Positions 1-8,562 of a stretch of 64,000 bases of DNA are shown here, piece by piece. The first letter of the stretch is position 1. Every line of letters starts with the position of its first letter. The translations under genes were made by a program, and so were the position numbers. This DNA is from Streptomyces sp. NBC_01571 (GTDB taxonomy: Bacteria; Actinomycetota; Actinomycetes; Streptomycetales; Streptomycetaceae). The notes beneath the pieces were generated by a model. The model saw only the letters and a list, made by a program, of their open reading frames with translations. It was not told where the DNA came from and made no database searches. The stretch covers positions 7,812,001 to 7,876,000 of the forward strand of contig NZ_JAPEPZ010000001.1 in NCBI RefSeq assembly GCF_026339875.1, given 5' to 3'.

Positions 1-27
1 GCGTGGCCGCTGCCCGCGTGCGGTCGG

Positions 28-66
28 GCCGCGTGGGCGTCCTCCGGGGGTGTCCGCCCACGCGGC
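28..66. terminator. Hairpin downstream of the first hydrolase gene
   Basis: A perfect 12-bp inverted repeat (GCCGCGTGGGCG and its complement) encloses a 15-nt loop, about 40 bp past the stop codon of the minus-strand hydrolase. There is no U-tract, as is usual for Streptomyces terminators. The rest of positions 1-106 shows nothing else. Confidence 0.45.
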
Positions 67-106
67 TGTCCGCGCCGACCGCCGTCCGCGCGGTCGCGCC
101 GTCCGG

Positions 107-829
107 TCAGCCGGTCGCGCGGATCGCGTCCAGGATCAGGTCGGCGACGGCCTTCGGCTGCGACACCGCGACGGCGTGGGAGGCGCCCTCGACCTCGACG
201 ACGGTCGCTCCCGCGCGCTGGGCGCCGAAACGCTCCACCTCGGGGTTGATCGCCCGGTCCGCGCCGGCCACCAGGGCCCAGGAGGGCTTGGTCCGCCACG
301 CGGCGGCGCCGGCCGGTTCGGTGAACGAGGCCGCGGCGAGCGGACGCTGCGCCACCGCCAGCACCTTGGTCACGTCCTCGGGGACGTCCGCGGCGAAGAC
401 GGACGGGAACGCCTCGGGGACGATGGAGACCTCGACGGCGGGCTCGGCGCCCTCGACGGGGTACGTCGTCTGCCGCAGGCTGCTGCCCAGCGGCGAGTCG
501 GGGAAGCGCCCCTGCAACTCGCCGAGGCTCTCGCCCTCCTCCAGCACGTACGCGGCGACGTAGACCAGGCCCACCACGTTCTCGGCGGTGCCGGCGACGG
601 TGATGACCGCCCCGCCGTAGGAGTGGCCGACGAGCAGGACGGGACCGTCTATCTGCGCCGCCACCGAGGCGACGTACGCGGCGTCGGTGGCGAGACCGCG
701 CAGCGGGTTGGGCGGAGCCACCACGGGGACGCCGTGGCTCTGCAGCTCCGCGACGACCCCGGACCAGCCGGCGGCGTCGGCGAACGCGCCGTGGACGAGG
801 AGAGCGGTGGGAGTGGAGGTGGGGGACAT
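107..829 (-). CDS. Alpha/beta hydrolase (EstC-like small esterase family)
   Basis: A cytoplasmic hydrolase of about 240 aa. The N-terminus carries LLVHGAFADAAGW, the oxyanion-hole HG motif of this family, and GHSYGG near residue 80 is the nucleophile elbow. A late SHA motif supplies the catalytic His. The ATG at 829 was preferred over one 13 codons upstream because GAGAGGAA lies just before it and homologues begin near this LLVHG strand. It follows the next hydrolase gene by 16 bp, so the two probably form one operon. The substrate is unknown; relatives cleave esters or act in secondary metabolism. No signal peptide is seen. Confidence 0.85.
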   Translation of the reverse strand: MSPTSTPTALLVHGAFADAAGWSGVVAELQSHGVPVVAPPNPLRGLATDAAYVASVAAQIDGPVLLVGHSYGGAVITVAGTAENVVGLVYVAAYVLEEGESLGELQGRFPDSPLGSSLRQTTYPVEGAEPAVEVSIVPEAFPSVFAADVPEDVTKVLAVAQRPLAAASFTEPAGAAAWRTKPSWALVAGADRAINPEVERFGAQRAGATVVEVEGASHAVAVSQPKAVADLILDAIRATG

Positions 830-845
830 GAGTCGGTTCCTCTCG

Positions 846-1817
846 TCAGCCGGCGTGCAGGGCGGCACGCAGGGTGCCGGTGGCCAGGGCGATGGCGGCT
901 TCGGCGGCGTGTGTTCCGCGCAGGGCGTTGAGCATCACGAAGTCGTGGATGATGCCCTGGTAGCGGACGGCGGTGACGGGGACGCCGGCTTCGCGGAGCT
1001 TGTTGGCGTACGCCTCGCCCTCGTCGCGCAGGACGTCGGCCTCGCCGGTGATGACGAGGGCCGGGGGCAGGCCGGTCAGTTGTTCGGTGGTGGCGCGCAG
1101 CGGGGACGCGGTGATCTGGGCGCGCTCGCTCTCGTCGGTCGTGTACTGGTCCCAGAACCACTGCATGCCGTCACGGCGCAGGAAGTAGCCGGTGGCGAAC
1201 TGGTGGTAGGAGCCGGTGTCGAAGTTCGCGTCGGTGACCGGGTAGAACAGCACCTGCTGGACGAGCGGGACGTCGCCGCGCTCCTTGGCCATCAGGGTGA
1301 GCGCCGCGGTCATGTTCCCGCCCACCGAGTCACCGGCCACCGCGATACGCGACGCGTCCAGACCCTTCGTCGCGCCCTGTTCGACGACCCATCGGGCCAC
1401 CGTGTAGTTCTGCTCGATGGCCACGGGATAGCGGGCCTCGGGCGAGAGGTCGTACTCGGGGAAGACGACGGCCGCCCCGGCGCCCACGGCCAGCTCACGG
1501 ACCAGGCGGTCATGGGTGTGGGCGTTGCCGAACACCCAGCCCGCGCCATGGATGTAGAGGATGACCGGCAGGGTGCCCGTGGTGTCGGCGGGCTTGACGA
1601 TCCGGGCACGGACGCTGCCCGTCGGACCGCCCGACACGGTGATCCACTCCTCGTCGACCTCGGGCGCCGCCATCTCGCCGGACTGCACCTCGTCGACGGC
1701 CTTGCGACCCTCCGCCGGGGCGAGGTCGAACAGGTACGGCGGATTGGCGGTGGCTTCCGCGAAGGCGGCTGCCGCCGTTTCCAGCACCGGCCTTACGGGC
1801 TCTACGGTGTCGGACAT
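846..1817 (-). CDS. Alpha/beta hydrolase, hormone-sensitive-lipase-like esterase
   Basis: A 323-aa esterase of the HSL (GDSAG) family. It shows the oxyanion motif HGAGW near residue 90 (family usual HGGGW, so one Gly is replaced by Ala), the nucleophile motif GDSVGG near 165, and the C-terminal Asp (GEADVLRDEGE) and His (GIIHDF) of the triad. It has no signal peptide, so it is probably cytoplasmic and acts on short acyl or acetyl esters. It is the first gene of a two-gene minus-strand operon with the next hydrolase. The 205-bp gap upstream holds its promoter and lies beside the AraC-type regulator gene, a possible local controller. Confidence 0.87.
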   Translation of the reverse strand: MSDTVEPVRPVLETAAAAFAEATANPPYLFDLAPAEGRKAVDEVQSGEMAAPEVDEEWITVSGGPTGSVRARIVKPADTTGTLPVILYIHGAGWVFGNAHTHDRLVRELAVGAGAAVVFPEYDLSPEARYPVAIEQNYTVARWVVEQGATKGLDASRIAVAGDSVGGNMTAALTLMAKERGDVPLVQQVLFYPVTDANFDTGSYHQFATGYFLRRDGMQWFWDQYTTDESERAQITASPLRATTEQLTGLPPALVITGEADVLRDEGEAYANKLREAGVPVTAVRYQGIIHDFVMLNALRGTHAAEAAIALATGTLRAALHAG

Positions 1818-2022
1818 GCAAATCTCCTGAAGTGTTGTTCTCCGGCACGCCGGACCCTCCGGCGAAACGACACCGCGTCACGGGGCGATGCCCCCGGCGT
1901 CGTCCTCACGCTAGGGACGTGACGCGGGCGTGCATGGTCCGGCAGCGCACGGCTGTTGTTCCCACAGCGCACGGAACGGGATCCGGGACCGGCCGGAGAG
2001 AACCCCCGCCCCGCCTCGGGCC

Positions 2023-2940
2023 TCATCCACGGCCCGGTCGCGCACCCCGGCCGGAGCTCTCCCGCCATTCGCTCGGCGACATCCCGTACGCGGCCCGGAA
2101 GACGCGGCTGAAGTGCGTGGCGCTCGTGAACCCCCAGCGGTTGGCCACCGCGCCGATGGTCCGCTCGCCCCGGCCCCGCAGCATCAGGTCGCGCCGGCAT
2201 TCCTCCAGCCTGCGCCGCTGGACCCACCGGCCGACGGTGGTGCCCTCGTCCTGGAAGAGCCGGTGCAGATAGCGGGCCGAGATGTGGTGGGCTCCGGCGA
2301 TCGCGTCGGGGGACAGGTCACCGTCGGCCAGATGCAGGTCGATGAACCTCAGGATCCCGGCCATCAGCGGGGACCGGCCGTCGGGTGCGCCGTTCGCGTT
2401 CCTGCCCAACTGCTCGGCGGCCAGGGTCGACAGCACGTTCACGGCGTTCCAGGCCAGCAGTTCGCCGACCGGGGACCGGGACGAGGAGGCGGTGTCCGCG
2501 AGGTCGGACAGAAACGGGGACAGCAGGCCGCCGAGCCGGGAGTCGCGGGCGACCGCGGTGCACGCGATCCGGCGCACGTCGAACGCGTCGAGCCCGAGGG
2601 ACTCGCACGGGACCAGGAACACCTTCGTCCGGAAGCGTCCGGGGATGTCGAGCGCCGGCGGCCGGCGCGCGTCGTAGAAACAGACGTCCCCCGGTTCGAG
2701 GTGAAGTTCCGCGGGCTCCCGCGGGCCGCTGGTGACGCGACCGCCCCGCAGACCGACGAAGAGGTACTCGCCGTCGTCCCGGGCGACCAGCCGGTGGTGT
2801 CGCCGGGCCGGCGAGGGGCGGCCCTCGTGGGGCAGTTCCGCGGGCACCGTGTCCGCGATGACGATGTCGAGGCCCATGGGCATCCGACACGTGCCCGTCT
2901 CACCGTGGTCGGCCCTGATGGTGTCGATACCGGACGTCAT
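2023..2940 (-). CDS. AraC/XylS-family transcriptional regulator
   Basis: About 305 aa. The N-terminal two thirds look like the AraC-binding-like cupin (DGEYLFVGLRGG, then LEPGDVCFYDARRPP). The C-terminal ~100 residues form the double helix-turn-helix: ISARYLHRLFQDEGTTVGRW, then the second helix region IGAVANRWGFTSATHFSRVF and the signature YGMSPSEWR. The ATG at 2940 was chosen over one 26 codons upstream because GGAGG stands 9 nt before it and the upstream extension is Arg-rich. Its neighbours suggest control of the two hydrolase genes, but this is only inferred. The 141 bp separating it from the SARP gene hold nothing recognisable. Confidence 0.88.
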   Translation of the reverse strand: MTSGIDTIRADHGETGTCRMPMGLDIVIADTVPAELPHEGRPSPARRHHRLVARDDGEYLFVGLRGGRVTSGPREPAELHLEPGDVCFYDARRPPALDIPGRFRTKVFLVPCESLGLDAFDVRRIACTAVARDSRLGGLLSPFLSDLADTASSSRSPVGELLAWNAVNVLSTLAAEQLGRNANGAPDGRSPLMAGILRFIDLHLADGDLSPDAIAGAHHISARYLHRLFQDEGTTVGRWVQRRRLEECRRDLMLRGRGERTIGAVANRWGFTSATHFSRVFRAAYGMSPSEWRESSGRGARPGRG

Positions 2941-3081
2941 CCGCTGTCGCCTCCGTGCCCTGCTCAACCGTTGCGAGGAGCGGCGACGCACTGCCGGACG
3001 CCGATCCTCCCCGGTCACGGTCGCGCCGTGCGGGCCGCGGTCCTGTCGTCCACTCCGTCTGGAGCGTAGGTCGGCGGGAGT

Positions 3082-4938
3082 TCAAAAAGAGTGACACGGC
3101 AGTGACAGGGGCTCCGTCCTGGCGAGTTCGGCGGCGAACGCGCGCACCAGTTCGTGCACGCCGTAGCGGCCCGGGGCGTGCTCGCGGATGAGATGGGCGT
3201 CGGCGAGTCCGCCGAGGCCCCGCAGGGCCGCGCGGGCCGGCAGACCCGCGAGTTCGGCCATCGTCGTCGCGCAGATGCCGGGGCCGGGGTGCAGGGCCAG
3301 GAGCCGGAACAGCCGGGCACCCTCGGGCGGCAGCAGGCTGTAGGAGGAGGCGAACGCGGCCCGGACGTCGGCGACCCCGCCGACCCCCGTGAAGGCGTCG
3401 AGACTGCCGCGCGCGGCCCGGAGTTCGGCGGCGAGGGCGGCCAGCGGGAAGTCCCGGCGGCTGACGGCCCGCGCGGCGACGATGGCCAGCGCCAGTGGCA
3501 GCCGGCCGCAGCAGGTGACGATCTCCTCGGCCGCCGCGGGCTCGGCGGCCAGCCGCTCCGGCCCGACACGCAGGGCCAGCGAGGCACGGGCGTCCGCGGC
3601 CGACGGCAGGTCCAGGGGGAGCGGACGGGCACCGGAGGCGACCAGGCCGGGCAGCGCGTTGCGGCTGGTGACCAGCGCCAGACAGCCCGGCGAGGCGGGC
3701 AGCAGCGGACGCACCCGCTCGGCGTCGTCCGCGTCGTCGAGCAGCACGAGGACCCGGCGGCCCGCCAGCAGCCCGCGGTACAGGACGACGAGTTGATCCA
3801 GGTCGCCCGGCAGCCGCCGCGGAGACGCGCCGAGCGCCACGGTCAGTCCGCGCAGCACCTGCGCGGGGTCCTGCGGCGGCCGGCCGGGATCACAGCCGCG
3901 CAGTTCGGCGTGGAGCTGCCCGTCCGGGAAACGATGCGCCGCCCGATGGGCCCAGCGGACCGCCAGCGCGGTCTTCCCGATCCCCGGCATGCCGCTGACC
4001 AGGACCGTCGTGGGCGCTCCGGAGGAGAGCGCGGGCTCGGCGAGAGCGGTGAGGGCGGCGAGTTCGTCCCCGCGGCCCGCGAAGACCGTCAGGTCGGGCG
4101 GCAACTGGGCGGGTCGGGCGAGCGGCCGCACCGGACCGGCGGGGACCGCGAGCCGCTCCCGGCCGGGCGGGGGCACGGGGGCCCGCAGGTCCTGCCGGAG
4201 CACCCGGGTGTGGGCGGCGTTCAGCTCCGCGCCCGGCGCCACCGACAGCTCCGCGGCCAGCCGGCGCCGGACGTCGTCGTACGCCACGAGGGCCTCGGCC
4301 TGCAGTCCGCAGGCGGCCAGCACCATGACGAGCCGGGCGTGCAGGGCCTCGTTCAGGGGATCGAGTCCGACGGCCCGGCGGAGGCTGGGCAGGATCCGTT
4401 GCGCCCCGCCGCTCAGCAGGGCCGCGTCGGCCGCCATCCGCGTCGTCCGCACCAGTTCGCGTTCGACGGCGCCGAACACGGCGTGCTCCCGCACCGATGC
4501 CGGGATCCCCATGGCGACCGGGCCGCGCCATTCGCCCAGGGCTCCCGCGAAGTGCCGTACCGCCTCCTCGGGTCTGCCGGTGGCGGCGGCCCGCTCACCC
4601 TGCCGGGTGAGTTCGCGGAAGCGCAGCAGATCGATCTCGTCCGTCTCCGCGTCCAGGAGGTAGGCGCCGGTGCGCCGGAGCAGACGGCGGCCGGGTGCCC
4701 GGGGCGGCAACCCTGGTTCCAGAAGCCGGCGCAGTGACCCCACATAGCGGCGCACCACATTGGTGGCACTGGCCGGCGCATGGCCCGCCCACAGTACGTC
4801 GACGATCTCGGCCACCTGCACCGGCCGTCCCGCTCGCGCCATGAGCAGGCCCAGGAGGGCACGCTGCTGGGGGAACCCGAGATCGAGTTCCGTCCCGGCC
4901 CCCCGGACCCGCAGCGGGCCCAGCAGTTCGAAGCGCAT
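3082..4938 (-). CDS. AfsR/SARP-family regulator (winged helix, BTAD, NB-ARC), no TPR tail
   Basis: About 618 aa starting MRFELLGPLRVRG. Residues 1-95 form the OmpR-like winged helix, 100-250 the BTAD domain, and 280-540 an NB-ARC ATPase with Walker A GMPGIGKTALA and a Walker-B-like strand VLVLLDDADD. It ends soon after the STAND winged-helix part (YGVHELVRAFAAELA) and lacks the C-terminal TPR array of AfsR. The ATG at 4938 was preferred over one 48 codons upstream because SARP proteins begin at this strand. It is a clear paralogue of the next gene upstream. No biosynthetic cluster adjoins it, so its targets are unknown. Confidence 0.87.
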   Translation of the reverse strand: MRFELLGPLRVRGAGTELDLGFPQQRALLGLLMARAGRPVQVAEIVDVLWAGHAPASATNVVRRYVGSLRRLLEPGLPPRAPGRRLLRRTGAYLLDAETDEIDLLRFRELTRQGERAAATGRPEEAVRHFAGALGEWRGPVAMGIPASVREHAVFGAVERELVRTTRMAADAALLSGGAQRILPSLRRAVGLDPLNEALHARLVMVLAACGLQAEALVAYDDVRRRLAAELSVAPGAELNAAHTRVLRQDLRAPVPPPGRERLAVPAGPVRPLARPAQLPPDLTVFAGRGDELAALTALAEPALSSGAPTTVLVSGMPGIGKTALAVRWAHRAAHRFPDGQLHAELRGCDPGRPPQDPAQVLRGLTVALGASPRRLPGDLDQLVVLYRGLLAGRRVLVLLDDADDAERVRPLLPASPGCLALVTSRNALPGLVASGARPLPLDLPSAADARASLALRVGPERLAAEPAAAEEIVTCCGRLPLALAIVAARAVSRRDFPLAALAAELRAARGSLDAFTGVGGVADVRAAFASSYSLLPPEGARLFRLLALHPGPGICATTMAELAGLPARAALRGLGGLADAHLIREHAPGRYGVHELVRAFAAELARTEPLSLPCHSF

Positions 4939-5274
4939 CACGTCGCCGTCCGTCCCGTCACCGTGCACGTCTCCCCTGTATCCCCCGTCTCCCCGGCGTC
5001 GGCGAGGTGCTCCCCGTACCTCGTCGGGCGGACATCGTGTGACAGGCCACGTGCTCGCACGGGGTCTTCGTCGTCGTAACAACGGATCGGCCGGATCGGC
5101 CGGATCGGCGGATCGTCCCGATCACGGATCGGCCGAGCTCCCCGGCGAGTTCGCGCATCGGCGACCGCGGCGCGTCACCGGCGACGCGAGCGCGTGAAAG
5201 GCGTCCGGTCGACGGGGAGTTCGTTCGCCCGGGAGATCCCCTTCCGCAGACCGTGAATCCGCGGGGGCAGGTCT
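4939..5274. other. Intergenic gap between two SARP genes with short GGATCGGCC-type repeats
   Basis: This 336-bp gap has no convincing gene. Around 5090-5140 a 9-bp unit of the type CGGATCGGC is repeated back to back several times and then again after a short break. The rest holds no hairpin or promoter I would defend. It must contain the promoter of the downstream SARP gene. Confidence 0.5.
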
Positions 5275-8196
5275 TCAGCACGGCGCGAGGCCGGGCTGCT
5301 CGTCCCGTTCGCGCAGCCGGTCCCGTACCTGGCCGGCGTCGGGGTGGCCGAGCGCGGCGAGGATGGTGAGGGCCTCGCGCCAGCAGGTCCGGGCGGCCCC
5401 GTGGTCGCCCATCGCGAGATGGGTGTCGCCGAGCCGGGTGAGGGTCTCGGCCTGCGGATACGGCACTTCCAGCTGCCGGTAGAGGGAGAGGGCGTTGCGG
5501 AAGCCGAGCAGGGCGTGCGGATGGCGGCCGAGGTGCTGGTAGGCGTAGGCGACGCTGTCCCAGGTGGCGGCCTGGCCGTAGCGGTCGCCCAGGTCCTGCA
5601 GCATGGGCAGGGCCTCGAAGCAGTGGCTCAGCGCCTGGCGGTGGTCGCCGAGCAGGGCGTGGTACCAGCCGACCGAGTTGAGGACACTGGCCTGCGCGGC
5701 CACCGCACCGGCGACGCGGACGAGATCCAGGGCCAGTTGGTTGTGGCGCAGGGCACCGGGCAGGTCACCGTTCTGCTCGCACACCCAGCCCAGACTGCGG
5801 TGGGTGCCGGCCCGGCCGGTGTCGTCGCCCAGGCCGGTGAAGAGTTCCAGCGCGCGTTCGAGGCGGCGGCGCGACCGGTCGTGGTGGCCCAGCCGGCCCT
5901 CCACCCGGGCCAGCGCGCGCAGCCCGTGGGCCTCCATCGCCGGATCGGCCGACCGTCGCGCGGCGTCGAGGGCGGTGCGCGCGGCGCCGGCCCAGTCATG
6001 CCAGGTCCCGCGCCGGTCGAAGAAGGGTTCCATGGACCAGGTGAGCAGGCAGGCGAGCCGGTCGTGGTCCGAGCCCGCCGCCGCCCCGATGACCGCGAGC
6101 AGCCCCGCGTACTCGGCCGTGAGCCAGGCCAGCGCCCGTCCGTCGTCGGCCGGTGACTCGGGGACGCTGCCGGGTACGGGGGGATCGAGCGGCATCGAGT
6201 CGGTGTGCGGTGCGATGCGGCGAGCGGCGGCGCGGGCGGTGTGCAGACAGTGGTCGAACAGCCGGCGGACGGCGGCTCGGCGTTCCGCCTCGGAGTGCTG
6301 GGCGTGGACGAGCTGGGCGGCGTGGGCGCGCAGCAGATCGTGGAAGGCGTAGCGGCCGGGGGCGTGTTCGTCGATCAGATGGACGCCGGTCAGCTGGGCC
6401 AGCAGCCGGCGGGTCTCGCGCACCGGACGTCCGGCGAGGGCGGCGGCCGCCGGTACGGAGCTGTCCGGGCCGGGGTGCAGCGCGAGCAGCCGGAAGAGCC
6501 GCGCGGCCTCGGGGGAGACGGCTCCGAGTGACCAGGAGAACACGGCGTCGATGTCCGCGGGGGCGCCGGAGCGGCCGAAGGCGTCGAGACTGCCGTGGGC
6601 CTCGCGCAGTTCGGCGGCGACGGACGAGAGCGGGACGTGCGGTTGGGTGGCCGCCCGTGCGGCGACGCAGGCCAGGGCGAGCGGCAGCCCGCCGCACCGC
6701 TCGACGATCTCGGACACGGCCCGGGGTTCCGCCTCGGTCCGCGCGGCCCCCAGCCTGCTGACGAGGAACGCCCGCGACTGGCCGGCGTCGAACGGGCGCA
6801 GGGTCAGCGAGTGGGCTCCGTGCGCCGCCACGAGGCCGGAGAGTTGGTTGCGGCTGGTGACGATGGTGAGACACCCCGGACCGCCGGGCAGCAGCGGCCG
6901 TATCTGGTCGGTGTCGCGCGCGTTGTCCAGCAGGACCAGGAACCGGCGTCCGGACAGCAGACTGCGGTAGAGAGCGGCCTGGGCGTCCACCCCGTGCGGA
7001 ACGCGTTCGGGCGGCACCCCCAGCGCGTCCAGGAATCCGCGCACGGCCTCGCCGGGGCTCATCACCGCTCCCGACGGGTCGAACCCCCGCAGGTTCACAT
7101 GGAGTTGCCCGTCGGGGTACCGGTGGGCGACCTGATGGGCCCAGTGCACCGCCAGGGTGGTCTTCCCGATCCCGGCCATGCCGCCGATGGCGCTGATCAC
7201 CACCGTTCCGTCAGGTCCCGCGTCACGCGTCAACAAGGCCAGCCCGTCCGCGAGTTCGGTTTGCCGTCCGGTGAACGTCGCCAGGTAGTCCGGGAGTTGC
7301 GCGGGCGCGACGACAGTCGGTGTCCGCGGACCGGAGGTGGCCGCGGCGTGTTCGCCGGGTGTCCGGGGCGACGCGTCGGCCTCCGCGGACGCGGCGGAGG
7401 TGCGCAGCAGCGCCGTGCGGTGCGCCTCGTGCAGTTCGGGGCCGGCGTCGATGCCCAGTTCGTCGCCGAGCCGGGCGCAGGCCGACCGGTAGGTGCCGAG
7501 CGCCTCGGAGCGACGGCTGTCGGCGGCCAGCGCGAGGATCAGCCTGGCCAACAGAGGTTCGTCCAGCGGGTGTTCGGCGGCGGCCTTCTGGAGCTGGGGC
7601 AGCACCGTGGCCGGGACGTCGGCGCGCAGGGCCGCGTCGGCCGCCTCGCGCACCGCCGCCACGTACTCACGGCCCAGCGCGGTGAACGCGGCGTGGGCGC
7701 GCACCTCGGCGGGGATCCCGGCGGCGACCGGTCCCCGCCGGAGGGACAGGGCCTCGCCGAACAGTCGCGCGCCGCGTGCGGGGTCCTCCTCGGCGACGGC
7801 CCGCCGGGCCTCGTCGCACAGCTCGCGGAAGCGCAGCAGGTCCAGGGAGCCGCTGTCGGTCAGCAGCCGGTACCCGCCCGCGTCCCGGACGAGCCAGTGG
7901 CCCGCCGTGCGCGCGGGCAGACCGGGCTCCAGCAGGCGGCGCAGCGCACCGACGAGGCGGCGCACCACGTTGACCGCGCTGTGCGGCGGTCGGTGGTCCC
8001 ACAGGGCGTCCACGATCTCGTTCAGGCCGACCGGCTGATCGGCGCGCGCCAGCAGCAGGGCCAGCAGCGCCCTTTCCTTGGGACGCCCGAGGTCCAGCTC
8101 GGTCTCCCCCCGCCAGGCGCGGACCGGGCCGAGCACCATGAACCGCACCGGCTCCAGAGCCAACGGGACCCCCTCCTGATATGCCACCCCAGACAT
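5275..8196 (-). CDS. AfsR-like regulator (winged helix, BTAD, NB-ARC, TPR)
   Basis: 973 aa with the full AfsR layout. A winged helix starts near residue 18 (VRFMVLGPVRAWRG), BTAD runs to about 275, and NB-ARC covers about 310-600 with Walker A GGMAGIGKTTLA and the strand FLVLLDNARD. From about 680 to 960 there are TPR-like helical repeats (RAGTHRSLGWVCEQNGDLPGALRHN, VLNSVGWYHALLGDHRQALS). Such proteins integrate a protein-protein or phosphorylation input and activate transcription from direct repeats. It lies upstream of its shorter paralogue on the same strand. No antibiotic cluster is adjacent, so its regulon cannot be read from context. Confidence 0.9.
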   Translation of the reverse strand: MSGVAYQEGVPLALEPVRFMVLGPVRAWRGETELDLGRPKERALLALLLARADQPVGLNEIVDALWDHRPPHSAVNVVRRLVGALRRLLEPGLPARTAGHWLVRDAGGYRLLTDSGSLDLLRFRELCDEARRAVAEEDPARGARLFGEALSLRRGPVAAGIPAEVRAHAAFTALGREYVAAVREAADAALRADVPATVLPQLQKAAAEHPLDEPLLARLILALAADSRRSEALGTYRSACARLGDELGIDAGPELHEAHRTALLRTSAASAEADASPRTPGEHAAATSGPRTPTVVAPAQLPDYLATFTGRQTELADGLALLTRDAGPDGTVVISAIGGMAGIGKTTLAVHWAHQVAHRYPDGQLHVNLRGFDPSGAVMSPGEAVRGFLDALGVPPERVPHGVDAQAALYRSLLSGRRFLVLLDNARDTDQIRPLLPGGPGCLTIVTSRNQLSGLVAAHGAHSLTLRPFDAGQSRAFLVSRLGAARTEAEPRAVSEIVERCGGLPLALACVAARAATQPHVPLSSVAAELREAHGSLDAFGRSGAPADIDAVFSWSLGAVSPEAARLFRLLALHPGPDSSVPAAAALAGRPVRETRRLLAQLTGVHLIDEHAPGRYAFHDLLRAHAAQLVHAQHSEAERRAAVRRLFDHCLHTARAAARRIAPHTDSMPLDPPVPGSVPESPADDGRALAWLTAEYAGLLAVIGAAAGSDHDRLACLLTWSMEPFFDRRGTWHDWAGAARTALDAARRSADPAMEAHGLRALARVEGRLGHHDRSRRRLERALELFTGLGDDTGRAGTHRSLGWVCEQNGDLPGALRHNQLALDLVRVAGAVAAQASVLNSVGWYHALLGDHRQALSHCFEALPMLQDLGDRYGQAATWDSVAYAYQHLGRHPHALLGFRNALSLYRQLEVPYPQAETLTRLGDTHLAMGDHGAARTCWREALTILAALGHPDAGQVRDRLRERDEQPGLAPC

Positions 8197-8448
8197 TTAC
8201 TCTACGTCACGGACCTTGTTACCCCGCGTTACAGGCAGCCCTCCCGGGCCCGTGCCCCCACCGGTGCCCCACCCGCGTGCCCGGCCCTGACCGAGCCCCT
8301 GTCCCAGCGCCTGGCCCAGCCTGTTTTTCGCCCCTGTCCCAGCCCCTGCCCCTGCCTCTGTCCCCGGCCCGCGCGGCCAGCGGGCCCGGCCGGGGCCGAG
8401 TGCCGGCCGGCGGATGTGTCGCCGCAGGTCAAAGGAGTGCTGCCGAAG
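8197..8448. other. C-rich intergenic region between the SARP and CDF genes
   Basis: This is the space between a minus-strand regulator start and the plus-strand leader ORF/exporter. Positions 8295-8380 are low-complexity, with repeated CTGTCCCAGCCCCTG-like words on the plus strand. A ribosome-binding sequence AAAGGAG at 8431-8437 belongs to the small ORF that follows. I see no clear promoter hexamers. Confidence 0.45.
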
Positions 8449-8562
8449 ATGACAACGGTGACCGGTGCAGCCTTTGCCGAATGCCCGGCCGTGCGTTTCA
8501 CTTCGATCGAGGCACTCTACGCACAGGGGGAACACGGACAGCATGAGCGATCACGGTCATGA
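8449..8562 (+). CDS. Possible 37-aa leader peptide overlapping the CDF exporter start
   Basis: An ATG at 8449 lies 11 nt after AAAGGAG and opens a 37-codon frame (MTTVTGAAFAECPAV...) ending at 8562. It therefore overlaps the first 20 nt of the downstream exporter gene in another frame. The ribosome-binding site is better than that of the exporter itself, which suggests translational coupling or a leader role. I do not recognise the peptide. It contains one Cys and, near its end, two His, which overlap the His-rich start of the exporter in another frame. It could equally be a chance ORF. Confidence 0.3.
   Translation: MTTVTGAAFAECPAVRFTSIEALYAQGEHGQHERSRS

Noticed and set aside
1930..3069. 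Long open plus-strand frames opposite the AraC and hydrolase genes.
   Set aside because: These are high-GC shadows of real genes: no family motifs, Arg/Gly-rich composition and no supporting ribosome-binding site.
5085..5145. GGATCGGCC-type short tandem repeats as an iteron or origin element.
   Set aside because: Only a few imperfect 9-bp copies, and no replication gene or DnaA boxes nearby.
8270..8400. Runs of CTGTCCCAGCCCCTG as a possible functional repeat array.
   Set aside because: Units are irregular in length and spacing and look like simple C-rich low complexity.
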